NCBI RefSeq assembly: GCF_052030685.1
Contig: NZ_JBQAJM010000011.1
Coordinates: forward strand, 1 to 64,000
Direction: 5' to 3'
Length of the DNA stretch: 64,000 nt
Source of the DNA: Caedibacter sp052030685
GTDB taxonomy: Bacteria; Pseudomonadota; Gammaproteobacteria; Francisellales; Francisellaceae
Within the stretch, counting starts at the first letter, position 1. Every line of letters starts with the position of its first letter. Position numbers and translations under genes: made by a program. The notes beneath the pieces were generated by a model, which saw only the letters and a program-made list of their open reading frames with translations, made no database searches and was not told the DNA's origin. Positions 17,147 to 25,679 of this stretch are shown one piece after another.

Positions 17147-19696
17147 ATGATGAAACAACACTGCCAAAGCATTATGCACGATGTCACGGAGATTTTTCTT
17201 AAGAAAAAGCATTCTATCTATAAGATATTGCTCATTTATAGCAAGCGCATCGATAAGTTATTGATAGAATATTTCCCGCAGCAAATAGCACATATTTCTC
17301 TGATTGCCATTGGTGGATATGGTCGTCAAGATCGCGCATTATATTCAGATCTTGATTTATTGTTTTTGGCAGAAAATGATCAGGCACTAGCAAGTCCCAA
17401 ACTTTTGGCATTTATTCAAGAATTACAAAGCTTGCCAATTAAAGTTGGCTATTCAACGCATAATATTAGCAGCATCATACAGTGTGCCAATGATGACATT
17501 AATTTACTCACTGCTATTTTGGATGCACGTTTTATCTGTGGTAATAACACCCTTTTTGACCAATTTAAATCATTGGTTGAGAACAAACAAAACCTCCCTG
17601 TTCATCGCGATTTTATTTATAGCAAATATGCTGAGCAAATTGATCGTGACAGTAACTTCCCAATTAATCAACAACCAGATCTTAAAAACACTGTTGGTAA
17701 TTTACGCTATTTACAAAGTATTCATTGGCTGTTGATTTACCTTCATCCCAACGTGAATCTACATTATCTTGTTGAGCATCATTATATTACTGCCGATGAA
17801 TTAGCAAGCTTGAGTAAAGCGCACCGTTTGCTTTCTGCTATTCGCTTTTATTTACATATTTTGTATCAACGCGAGCAAAACTCACTACTGATTGATAAAC
17901 AACTTATGATTGCTGAGTTTTTTGGTTTTAAGCATAAAAAGCCACATAAAAGCATTGAGCTATTTATGCAGCATTATTACAACAGTATTCGTCACGTTAA
18001 ACTTATTAACCGCATTATTTTCCATGAGCTAATGGCATCACAAGTGATAAGCAACAACATCGCGCTTAATGAAGGTTTTAGTATTTATGGTGGTATTTTA
18101 AAGCATGTACAAAACGACTACCCCAACCACATAAACCATATTTTGACGCCTTTTAAATATTTTTGCCAACATAAAGAGATTAAAACACTTGATGCTCATA
18201 TCGTGCGTAATACACTGCAACTCCTTTCACAATTAGCTAAGAAAAACTTACTTTCTAACCAAACATTACAGCAACAATTTTTAGCGATTTTCACCTATCC
18301 ATATAATATTAAAGGTGCGCTAAGCATTATGATGGATTTAGGGATTGTTGAAAAAATCATTCCTGAGTTTGCCATTAGCAAAGGTCAGATGCAGTTTGAC
18401 CTATATCATCAATACACGGTGGATCGCCACACGATTGAGGTGATTAGCAACCTACGCAGCATGCGAACGACAAACTTTGCGCAAGCTTTTCCACTAGCCT
18501 ATCGGGTGATGCTCAAACATCCTACGCAACGACTATTGTATATTGCAGCATTCTTTCATGATATTGGCAAAGGATCCGGTGTGGATCATAGCAAATTCGG
18601 CGCACGCCTTGTGCAAAAATATGCTGAAATTTGGCGTTTAAAACAAGATGAAATCCATTTGTTATCATGGTTAGTCAAACATCACTTGGCATTTTCTCGT
18701 ATGATCAAAAAAGAAGATATCTATGACGGGACGATTATCACGCAATTTGCTGAATTCTGCCAAAACCAGTACTATCTCGATAGTTTGTTTCTTTTGACTA
18801 TTGCTGATATTAAAGGCACTAACCCCACACTGTGGACACGTTGGCAACAAACAATGTTTGAGCATCTGTATACGCGTACTAGCGAGTTATTGAGCAAGTC
18901 CGTCAATCTCTCACTTAAAGAGCAAGTTGGCGAAACGCAGAAGAAGATTCTGGCACAGCTAGAGTGCGCTGATCACAACGCAGTTAAAGCGTTATGGGAA
19001 TGCCTACCCGCTCGTTACTTTACAGAGCAAGCATTAGCAACCTTGATATGGCAAAATAATATACTCTGTCAAAATATAGTAAGCAATAGTCATAACCTAT
19101 CAATCCATACGCACTTTGAGCATAGTTTAAACCAAACGTTATTGCTCATTTTAAGTACAGATAAAGCAATCAAACTATCCGCACTCTGTTATTTGTTATA
19201 TAAGGCAAGCATTAACATCACGGAGGCAAGCTTTTTCAAACGCCCCGATAATAAAATGATTTATCAATTTAGCGTCACTAATTTAAATTACCATCCATTG
19301 CAAGATGAGCAAGAGCTTCTATGGCTAGAGCAGCATTTAAAAACACTGCTGACATATAAAGCAGTCGATTATACACCGGCTAAATTAAATGCATTAGTCG
19401 ACAAATCAGCCACAAGGCGCCTTAAGAAAAATATTCAATGGCTTAGTCATCGACATAAAAACTATAGCAAAGTAATCGTTAAACACCCTGATCGACCAGG
19501 ACTGTTAGCTGCCCTTTGTTATTTCTTTGAAACACACAATCTCCATATTATTCGTGCACGGATTCACACATCAGGGTTCTCAATTGAAGATAGTTTTTAT
19601 ATTACAGATAGTAATGATCAACCGATCATCAAACAGAGTAAGCGCCAATTACTGGCGCATAAGTTTTTGAAATATCTAAAATTGTTAGATAAGTAA
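17147..19696 (+). CDS. glnD: Bifunctional uridylyltransferase/uridylyl-removing enzyme GlnD
   Basis: The 849-aa nitrogen sensor that uridylylates PII at low glutamine and deuridylylates it at high glutamine. The nucleotidyltransferase motif GGYGRQDRALYSDLDLLFL begins near residue 57. The metal-dependent HD domain has AAFFHDIGKGSGVDHSKFG (about residues 470-490). Two C-terminal ACT domains bind glutamine; the last begins KVIVKHPDRPGLLAALCYFF. It is complete and stands alone; no glnB is in the window. Confidence 0.96.
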   Translation: MMKQHCQSIMHDVTEIFLKKKHSIYKILLIYSKRIDKLLIEYFPQQIAHISLIAIGGYGRQDRALYSDLDLLFLAENDQALASPKLLAFIQELQSLPIKVGYSTHNISSIIQCANDDINLLTAILDARFICGNNTLFDQFKSLVENKQNLPVHRDFIYSKYAEQIDRDSNFPINQQPDLKNTVGNLRYLQSIHWLLIYLHPNVNLHYLVEHHYITADELASLSKAHRLLSAIRFYLHILYQREQNSLLIDKQLMIAEFFGFKHKKPHKSIELFMQHYYNSIRHVKLINRIIFHELMASQVISNNIALNEGFSIYGGILKHVQNDYPNHINHILTPFKYFCQHKEIKTLDAHIVRNTLQLLSQLAKKNLLSNQTLQQQFLAIFTYPYNIKGALSIMMDLGIVEKIIPEFAISKGQMQFDLYHQYTVDRHTIEVISNLRSMRTTNFAQAFPLAYRVMLKHPTQRLLYIAAFFHDIGKGSGVDHSKFGARLVQKYAEIWRLKQDEIHLLSWLVKHHLAFSRMIKKEDIYDGTIITQFAEFCQNQYYLDSLFLLTIADIKGTNPTLWTRWQQTMFEHLYTRTSELLSKSVNLSLKEQVGETQKKILAQLECADHNAVKALWECLPARYFTEQALATLIWQNNILCQNIVSNSHNLSIHTHFEHSLNQTLLLILSTDKAIKLSALCYLLYKASINITEASFFKRPDNKMIYQFSVTNLNYHPLQDEQELLWLEQHLKTLLTYKAVDYTPAKLNALVDKSATRRLKKNIQWLSHRHKNYSKVIVKHPDRPGLLAALCYFFETHNLHIIRARIHTSGFSIEDSFYITDSNDQPIIKQSKRQLLAHKFLKYLKLLDK

Positions 19697-19697
19697 A

Positions 19698-20483
19698 TTA
19701 CTCCATTGCACCCATGCTTACACAATGATATCCAGCATCAACGTATACCACTTCACCCGTAATTCCACTAGCAAGGTCAGATGCTAAAAATGCGACCGTA
19801 TTACCGACTTCAATAATATCAACATTACGCTTAAGCGGTGCTACTTGCGCATTATAATCGAGCATTTTTCTAAAGCTCTTAATACCCGATGCTGCCAATG
19901 TGCGAATTGGTCCTGCTGAAACAGCATTGGCGCGAATGCCCTCGCCACCCAAAGATAATGCAGTATAGCGCACAGTTGCCTCAAGAGAGGCTTTGGCAAT
20001 ACCCATTGTGTTATAGCTTGGCATCGCACGCTCAGCACCTAAGTAAGTTAACGTCACTAAAGAGCCATTACGATTTTGCATCATACTGCGTCCCGCTTTT
20101 GCTAATGCCGCAAAGCTATAAGCGCTAATATCATGTGCAACTTTGAATCCTTCACGATTAACGGCTGAAATAAAATCACCCTCAAGCTGATCAGCTGGCG
20201 CATAAGCTACTGAATGGATAATACTATCTAAACCATCCCATTTTTTGCCAAGCTCAACAAATACATTATCGATCTGTTCATCATTGGTAACATCACATTC
20301 GATAAGCGCTGCAGGATTATAATGTGAGGTAAGCTTTTCAATACGCTCTTTAAAACGCTCATTTTGATAAGTAAATGCAAGCTCAGCACCCTCGCGATGC
20401 ATGGCTTCGGCAACGCCATAGGCAATTGACTTATTACTTAATAGACCGACGATTAAAACTTTTTTACCCGTTAAAAAACCCAT
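19698..20483 (-). CDS. fabI: Enoyl-[acyl-carrier-protein] reductase (NADH), FabI
   Basis: The 261-aa enzyme performs the last reduction of type II fatty-acid elongation and is the triclosan/isoniazid-class target. The start MGFLTGKKVLIVGL (20483) matches E. coli FabI and sits 6 bases after AGGA; an ATG directly upstream is less well spaced. The catalytic Tyr/Lys are in SYNTMGIAKASLE, followed by RANAVSAGPIRTLAASGI and FRKMLDY. It converges on glnD, separated by one base. Confidence 0.97.
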   Translation of the reverse strand: MGFLTGKKVLIVGLLSNKSIAYGVAEAMHREGAELAFTYQNERFKERIEKLTSHYNPAALIECDVTNDEQIDNVFVELGKKWDGLDSIIHSVAYAPADQLEGDFISAVNREGFKVAHDISAYSFAALAKAGRSMMQNRNGSLVTLTYLGAERAMPSYNTMGIAKASLEATVRYTALSLGGEGIRANAVSAGPIRTLAASGIKSFRKMLDYNAQVAPLKRNVDIIEVGNTVAFLASDLASGITGEVVYVDAGYHCVSMGAME

Positions 20484-20569
20484 CATGTTTCCTTTTATTT
20501 TTAATGATATGCGCAATTGGTACTTATTATGCAATAATTTCTTAAATTACGCAGCACCTAACATAGCAT

Positions 20570-20734
20570 ATACCCACCGTAAATCATTTTGCGGTGTTTA
20601 TTTGCAAAGCAATTTGTGATGATTTTGACAAGTTGGATTGCAGGTAATAGCTAGGACTATTGCCAAAATTCAACTTGGTAAAAGCACGGAAAGTGCAAAG
20701 CAAGCAATTCTGCAAAATGGTTTGTGGTGGGTAT
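20570..20734. repeat. MITE-like repeat family 1, long copy (165 bp)
   Basis: The terminal inverted repeats are ATACCCACCGTAAATCATTTTGC and GCAAAATGGTTTGTGGTGGGTAT, with 20 of 23 positions pairing. The interior has a conserved ATTGCAGGTAATAGCTAGGACTATT-type core, also present in the copy at 62950-63116. No ORF lies inside. It fills most of the 307-base gap between the divergent fabI and LOG-family genes, so it lies in the promoter region of one or both. Confidence 0.75.
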
Positions 20735-20790
20735 CTAATTGAGTTTGTGTTACCATATCTTGCTATCATTATCGAATACAACACTAAAAA

Positions 20791-21528
20791 ATGAATAAAA
20801 CAAGAAAAACCGTTCACCCACGCTCACATACTGAGGCAACAACGTATGGCAATGTCCATTTTGATCAATCACGTGCTACTTGGAATATTTTCAAAGTCAT
20901 GTCAGAGCTTGTCGAGGGTTATGAGTGTCTTGATGACATCCAACCGGCTGTAAGCATCTTTGGTTCTGCACGCCTTCCAAGCACATCACCTCACTTTAAG
21001 GATGCCGAGGAAATTGCGCACAGATTATCTAATGAGGGCTTCAGTATTATTACAGGTGGCGGTCATGGCATTATGGCTGCAGGTAATATCGGCGCATCAA
21101 AAGGTGAAGGCTTAAGCATTGGTTTAAATATTCATTTACCTTTTGAGCAAGTGCCAAACCAGCATCAAGATATTTCGTTACACTATCGTTATTTTTTCAC
21201 ACGTAAAGCGATGTTTGTCAAACACTCAATGGCATATATCGGCATGCCCGGTGGCTTTGGCACATTAGATGAGCTATTTGATATTGCCACTTTAGTACAA
21301 ACCAAGAAAAAACGTCATATGCCGATCATTCTGTTTAATACTAGTTTTTGGGGCGGGTTAGTCGAATGGATAAAAACAAAGCTTGTCGCCGAGGGTGTTA
21401 TTGGTGAGGAAGACACCAAGCTTTTGATTATGACGGACTCGATTGACAAAGTTGTTGAGATTATTAGTGAACATCACAAACATAATCAACGCAAAGATAT
21501 TGACAAGAAACCCGAGTTTATTTTTTAA
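20791..21528 (+). CDS. LOG-family protein (TIGR00730, nucleoside-monophosphate phosphoribohydrolase-like)
   Basis: A 245-aa Rossmann protein of the LOG/lysine-decarboxylase-like family. The diagnostic motifs are the ITGGGHGIMAAGNIGA loop and the PGGFGTLDELFDI segment (PGGxGTxxE). Related enzymes remove ribose-5-phosphate from nucleoside monophosphates (PpnN in E. coli; LOG in plants). This is a shorter single-domain form, and the substrate is unknown. The following small membrane protein begins 26 bases after its stop. Confidence 0.9.
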   Translation: MNKTRKTVHPRSHTEATTYGNVHFDQSRATWNIFKVMSELVEGYECLDDIQPAVSIFGSARLPSTSPHFKDAEEIAHRLSNEGFSIITGGGHGIMAAGNIGASKGEGLSIGLNIHLPFEQVPNQHQDISLHYRYFFTRKAMFVKHSMAYIGMPGGFGTLDELFDIATLVQTKKKRHMPIILFNTSFWGGLVEWIKTKLVAEGVIGEEDTKLLIMTDSIDKVVEIISEHHKHNQRKDIDKKPEFIF

Positions 21529-21554
21529 TCACTTACAAGCATTAGGAAATCACT

Positions 21555-21803
21555 ATGGATTATTTTCATCAAGCCGTGATCAATCTCTATCAAAACATTT
21601 ACTACGTTATCAGCGCATTCACTGTAATCGTGCATCTTGTTTGTACATTAGCGATCATTCGTGATTTAAACAATTTCACCAAACATAATGTAACACCACA
21701 AATGATGCCAGGCTTTGCTTGGACTATCACCGTTCTTATTAGCGGTATTTGGGGGTTGTTTATTTACTGGATTATGCATCATTCGAGCCTTTCACGACGC
21801 TAG
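21555..21803 (+). CDS. Small two-helix membrane protein, 82 aa
   Basis: Two predicted transmembrane helices (about residues 14-36 and 52-74) are joined by a polar loop containing TKHNVTPQMM. The C-terminus is basic. AGGAAAT precedes the ATG. It is probably co-transcribed with the LOG-family gene. No family is recognised. Confidence 0.65.
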   Translation: MDYFHQAVINLYQNIYYVISAFTVIVHLVCTLAIIRDLNNFTKHNVTPQMMPGFAWTITVLISGIWGLFIYWIMHHSSLSRR

Positions 21804-21859
21804 TAACAAAAAACAATCATCACAAATAGAGAGTGATGCTGATTTAGGTAGCAATTCTA

Positions 21860-22099
21860 TCACATCTCATCTTTACTTAAAGGCTTATTATTACTTACAT
21901 TTTCATCCAAAAATGCGACTAGCTCATTTGGTGCCATCTTGACGGTGTTTTTGTTAAGATTCGACATTACTTTAGCTAAAGCAACCCTTTCAGATACTGC
22001 ACTCATAACAAACTGATTCATAGAGACTCCCTCTATCTCAGCAACTTGTTTTAAATCATCATAGATTGAATTAGGTAATCTTAATGCAAAATTAGCCAT
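21860..22099 (-). CDS. Solitary ribbon-helix-helix antitoxin-like protein
   Basis: A 79-aa protein with an RHH domain (FALRLPNSIYDDLKQVAEIEGVSMNQFVMSAVSERV), similar to HicB/Arc-type antitoxins. A strong AAGGAGG precedes the ATG. No partner toxin lies on either side: upstream is the rhodanese promoter region and downstream a membrane protein gene. It may be an orphan antitoxin or a chromosomal repressor. Confidence 0.75.
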   Translation of the reverse strand: MANFALRLPNSIYDDLKQVAEIEGVSMNQFVMSAVSERVALAKVMSNLNKNTVKMAPNELVAFLDENVSNNKPLSKDEM

Positions 22100-22254
22100 G
22101 ATAAGCCTCCTTGGTATCTAGTATTATTTTCACAGCATGCCATCGGCTACTAGCTTATATTGATATTATTCCTTTGTCATTAAAACTATAAGTTGCTGAG
22201 AGACTAAGGTACAATAACACCTTTTACACACAGGCAAAAAGCAAAGGACGTAAG

Positions 22255-22632
22255 ATGCAACACAATACTGAATTTCTTAAACTGGTCAATGATGCCAAAA
22301 CACGCATCAAAGAATGCGATGTTTTTCACATCAAAAATATGCTTGATAATAACACATTAGATGGTCTTCTTATTGATGTCCGTGAAGAATCTGAATTTGC
22401 GCACTCGCACTTGCCTGGCGCCAATCATTTAAGCCGTGGCATTATTGAAGTTAAAATTGAACAACTCATTCCTAACAAAAATCAAAAGATGTACTTATAT
22501 TGCGGTGGTGGTTTTCGCTCAGCACTAAGTGCTGACAACCTACAAAAAATGGGTTATGACAATGTTATCTCGGTCGATGGTGGTTTTCGTGCATGGACTG
22601 GCAATAGCTTCCCATTAAGTGTCAAGGATTAA
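22255..22632 (+). CDS. Rhodanese-like domain protein
   Basis: A single rhodanese domain of 125 aa. The catalytic Cys83 lies in the active-site loop YCGGGFRSA, and the CDC25-like framework DVREESEFAHSHLPGANHLSRG is intact. It would carry or transfer persulfide sulfur; the acceptor is unknown. AAAGGA lies before the ATG. It is the first gene of a tightly packed run with ispF, a YhcB-like gene, truD and an oxidoreductase. Confidence 0.92.
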   Translation: MQHNTEFLKLVNDAKTRIKECDVFHIKNMLDNNTLDGLLIDVREESEFAHSHLPGANHLSRGIIEVKIEQLIPNKNQKMYLYCGGGFRSALSADNLQKMGYDNVISVDGGFRAWTGNSFPLSVKD

Positions 22633-22634
22633 TG

Positions 22635-23114
22635 ATGTTTCGTATTGGTCACGGCTATGATGTGCATCGCATCTTTAACGAAGATAAGCCATTAATGCTT
22701 GGGGGAATTGAGATTGATGCGCCTTTTTCTCTTGAGGCGCACTCCGATGGCGATGTCATTTTACACGCCGTTACCGATGCAGTTCTTGGTGCTGGAGCAT
22801 TAGGTGATATTGGTCAGCATTTCCCTGACACTGACCCCAAACATAGAAATCAAGCAAGCAAAGATTTTTTAGTGCATGCGCAACACGGCATCAAAACACA
22901 AGGTTATCAAATTGCTAATATAGATGTGACGGTTGTTGCTCAAGTGCCTAAGCTTGCCCCTTATATTCTTGAAATGCGTCAATGTATTGCAACGCTGTTG
23001 CAGCTTACCTTAAATCAAGTTAACATCAAGGCAACCACGACTGAAAAACTTGGGTTTACCGGCAGAAAAGAAGGTATCGCCTGCCATGCGGTTGCCCTCA
23101 TTTATCAACAATAG
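22635..23114 (+). CDS. ispF: 2-C-methyl-D-erythritol 2,4-cyclodiphosphate synthase
   Basis: The 159-aa MEP-pathway enzyme converts CDP-ME-2-phosphate to MEcPP with loss of CMP. The zinc ligands are in the GHGYDVHRI segment and the HAVTDAVLGAGALGDIGQHFPD segment; the nucleotide pocket is ATTTEKLGFTGRKEGIA. Two in-frame ATGs overlap the rhodanese stop (22632 and 22635). I prefer 22635, which lies 6 bases after AGGA. No ispD gene is adjacent, which is unusual but not rare. Confidence 0.96.
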   Translation: MFRIGHGYDVHRIFNEDKPLMLGGIEIDAPFSLEAHSDGDVILHAVTDAVLGAGALGDIGQHFPDTDPKHRNQASKDFLVHAQHGIKTQGYQIANIDVTVVAQVPKLAPYILEMRQCIATLLQLTLNQVNIKATTTEKLGFTGRKEGIACHAVALIYQQ

Positions 23115-23122
23115 GAGCCAAT

Positions 23123-23488
23123 ATGCTTATTTCGTTAATTTTGGGTATTATCGCCGCTTTTATCATCGGACTTGCGATTGGATTAAGTGTACGTAAAAGT
23201 AGCAAAAATCTTAGCAATGAGTTAGACGAAACTAAGACGCTGCTAACACACTATCAAAACACCATCAATGAACATGTGCATAAAACACATGAAATTATGG
23301 AAAACATTTACCAACAATTTTCTGAGCTGCAGAAACATTCGCAAGAATACAGTGTTAAGCTCAATCTTGACCCATCAAGACAGTCTTTATTGCAGCCCAA
23401 AGCCTATCGCGATAAAGAAAAAACCCATCAGCTCAACAATGAGCCACAATACCCTAAAGACTATGCTTCTGAAGGCGAAGAAAAATAA
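23123..23488 (+). CDS. YhcB/DUF1043-like inner-membrane protein
   Basis: A 121-aa protein. One N-terminal transmembrane helix (about residues 2-22) is followed by a long coiled coil with TLLTHYQNTINEHVHKTHEIMENIYQQF and then a polar tail. This layout and the helix sequence match YhcB (ZapG), a cell-envelope/division-associated protein of gammaproteobacteria. It starts 8 bases after ispF with AGGAG, and its stop overlaps the truD ATG (TAATG). The family call is moderately sure. Confidence 0.7.
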   Translation: MLISLILGIIAAFIIGLAIGLSVRKSSKNLSNELDETKTLLTHYQNTINEHVHKTHEIMENIYQQFSELQKHSQEYSVKLNLDPSRQSLLQPKAYRDKEKTHQLNNEPQYPKDYASEGEEK

Positions 23489-24468
23489 TGAGTCAACCGA
23501 TTGGCAAACTGAAAACATATAATCAAGACTTCTTGGTTGAAGAAATTTTTGATTTTGACTTAACCGGTAATGGCGAGCATATTTGGCTGTTTATCGAAAA
23601 AAATGGTTTAAACACCAAAGATATTATCCGTGCATTATCTCGATATACAGGTCTTAAGCAGCGCGATATCGGCTATAGTGGTTTGAAAGATAAACACGCG
23701 ATCACCAGACAATGGTTTTCCCTATATTATCCTAGTAAAGCTGATATCGATTTTAGTGAGTTTAATGTTGAAAATTGTAACATCCTACGCATCAATCGCC
23801 ACAATAAAAAGCTTAAAATTGGCAGCCACAAAGCCAATCATTTTACCCTTGTATTACGCGATTTAACGTTACCATTCCCAGAAATAGAGCCCAAGATTAA
23901 ACATATTGTGCAACACGGCTTTATTAATCTTTTTGGTGAGCAGCGTTTTGGTCATGATAATCTACAACAAGCACATGATGTTGTTGATGGCAAAATCAAG
24001 CTTAACCCAAAAGATCATGGCTTTTTATTATCCGTTATGCGCAGCTTTTTATTTAATGCTTATGTCCAGTTTCGCCAACAAAATCATACAGATCAAAAGG
24101 CTTTAATCGGCGACATTGTTGGCTTTAGCGATGGTAATAGCGTCTTTCAAGTCACCGCGGAGAATCAAGATGAAATCCAACAGCGTATTGAGTCCAAAGA
24201 GTTAAGCATTGCCGCACCATTGATTGGTAAACAGCAAAAGTTATTCTTTACTAATGAAGCATTGCGCCAATATGAACAGTTTACCCAAGCTCATGGCAAG
24301 TTTATTGATTATTTAGCTGCACATAGTGAAATGCAATTTCGCAGCATCTATGCTTATGCGAAAAACTTAGATTATAGCCATGATGTATCAAAAAACACTT
24401 TAACACTTAGCTTTAGCTTAGGAACTGGCGCGTACGCCACCTCATTAATTGAGGCATTATCCGCATAA
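23488..24468 (+). CDS. truD: tRNA pseudouridine(13) synthase TruD
   Basis: A 326-aa pseudouridine synthase for tRNA position 13. The catalytic aspartate is D68 in GYSGLKDKHAITRQWFS. The NLFGEQRFG and RSFLFNAYVQFR segments are family signatures. The length is normal. It is translationally coupled to the YhcB-like gene by a one-base overlap. Confidence 0.96.
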   Translation: MSQPIGKLKTYNQDFLVEEIFDFDLTGNGEHIWLFIEKNGLNTKDIIRALSRYTGLKQRDIGYSGLKDKHAITRQWFSLYYPSKADIDFSEFNVENCNILRINRHNKKLKIGSHKANHFTLVLRDLTLPFPEIEPKIKHIVQHGFINLFGEQRFGHDNLQQAHDVVDGKIKLNPKDHGFLLSVMRSFLFNAYVQFRQQNHTDQKALIGDIVGFSDGNSVFQVTAENQDEIQQRIESKELSIAAPLIGKQQKLFFTNEALRQYEQFTQAHGKFIDYLAAHSEMQFRSIYAYAKNLDYSHDVSKNTLTLSFSLGTGAYATSLIEALSA

Positions 24469-24482
24469 AAGGAATATTTATC

Positions 24483-25679
24483 ATGTCAGAACACTATCCC
24501 ATTGCTATCATTGGTGGCGGCATCTCAGGTATAAGCTTTGCGCACTTTGCAGCAATTAAAGGATATAAGAGCATTATCCTTGAGCAAAATGACAAGCTTG
24601 GTGGCTGCATTGAAACCTATCACAGCCCAAAAACACGTGATTTCTGGCTTGAGTTGGGCGCGCATACCATTTACAACTCTTATCAGCATTTAATTAGTTT
24701 TTGTCGTGATAATGGACTGTTGAATCAGTTGCAACGACGCGAGAAACATCCTTTTAAACTGCTGACACCACAAAATCAAATTGCCAGCATTTTAAGTAAA
24801 CTCAACCCAATTCGCGCAGGTCTTGGCTTGCCACTATTTAAATTTAGTCATGCTAATGATCGCAGCGTTGAAGAATATTTTAGCTTTGTCTTTGGATCTC
24901 AAAATTATCAAAAAACACTACGTTATTGCTTTGATGCCGTACTGTGCCAAGATAGTCGACAGTTCCCTGCTGATTTTCTTTTTAAAACACGCGCTAAAGA
25001 TAAAAGCCTACCACGCAGCTTTACTTTTGAGCACGGCATGTCAAGCCTGTTTAGAGACATAGACAATCAAAATACAAAGATCAATCTAAACACTCAAGTC
25101 ATGACCGTTGAGCAGCAAAACGAACAGTGGCATATCACCACAGATAATGGTGTATTCACAGCAGATAAGTTAGTTTTAGCAACACCCTGGCATGTTTGCT
25201 ACCGATTACTTGCGCAACTTAATCACCCACTTGTCCACCTTAAGTATCAACCTGAAGTTTCTAAACTCATAACAGTCGCTTTAGTTTTTGACAAAGACAA
25301 AGTCAAACATATCAAGCCGATCAATGGTTTAATTGGTATGAATCAAGATTTCTTTTCGATGGTGACGCGCGATACAATAACGCATGAAAAGTATCGCGGC
25401 ATGACAGTGCATTTTAAAAACACAAACATCCCTTACCAACAATTAGTTGATGGGTTTTTATCGAAACTTAACATTCCTAAAGATGCTTTGATTGATCTAA
25501 AACACAAAAAAAATAGCGTGCCATGCTATCAATCACAGCACCAACAGTTTATTAACGGGATTAATAATGAACTGATCAAAGACAACAGTCTAGCATTAAC
25601 GGGTAACTACTTTACCCGCCTAGCTGTTGAGGATTGTGTTAAACGCTCTTTTGAGGAAGCCAAAAGAATCTTGAGTTAA
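24483..25679 (+). CDS. FAD-dependent amine-oxidase-like / HemY-like oxidoreductase
   Basis: A 398-aa flavoprotein. The N-terminal dinucleotide-binding motif AIIGGGISGISFAHFAA is followed by ILEQNDKLGGCIETY, and a C-terminal ALTGNYFTRLAVEDCVKRSFEEA resembles the FAD-contacting end of protoporphyrinogen-oxidase-like enzymes. The substrate is unclear: a HemY-type or other oxidase role is possible, but no haem genes are adjacent. It follows truD by 14 bases and overlaps the convergent spoT 3' end by 4 bases. Confidence 0.8.
   Translation: MSEHYPIAIIGGGISGISFAHFAAIKGYKSIILEQNDKLGGCIETYHSPKTRDFWLELGAHTIYNSYQHLISFCRDNGLLNQLQRREKHPFKLLTPQNQIASILSKLNPIRAGLGLPLFKFSHANDRSVEEYFSFVFGSQNYQKTLRYCFDAVLCQDSRQFPADFLFKTRAKDKSLPRSFTFEHGMSSLFRDIDNQNTKINLNTQVMTVEQQNEQWHITTDNGVFTADKLVLATPWHVCYRLLAQLNHPLVHLKYQPEVSKLITVALVFDKDKVKHIKPINGLIGMNQDFFSMVTRDTITHEKYRGMTVHFKNTNIPYQQLVDGFLSKLNIPKDALIDLKHKKNSVPCYQSQHQQFINGINNELIKDNSLALTGNYFTRLAVEDCVKRSFEEAKRILS

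Noticed and set aside
20570..20734. Insertion sequence
   Set aside because: There is no transposase ORF and it is only 165 bp, so it is called a MITE-like repeat instead.
21715..21942. ORF overlapping the small membrane protein and the RHH gene
   Set aside because: A shadow in another frame of 21555-21803 that runs antisense into 21860-22099.
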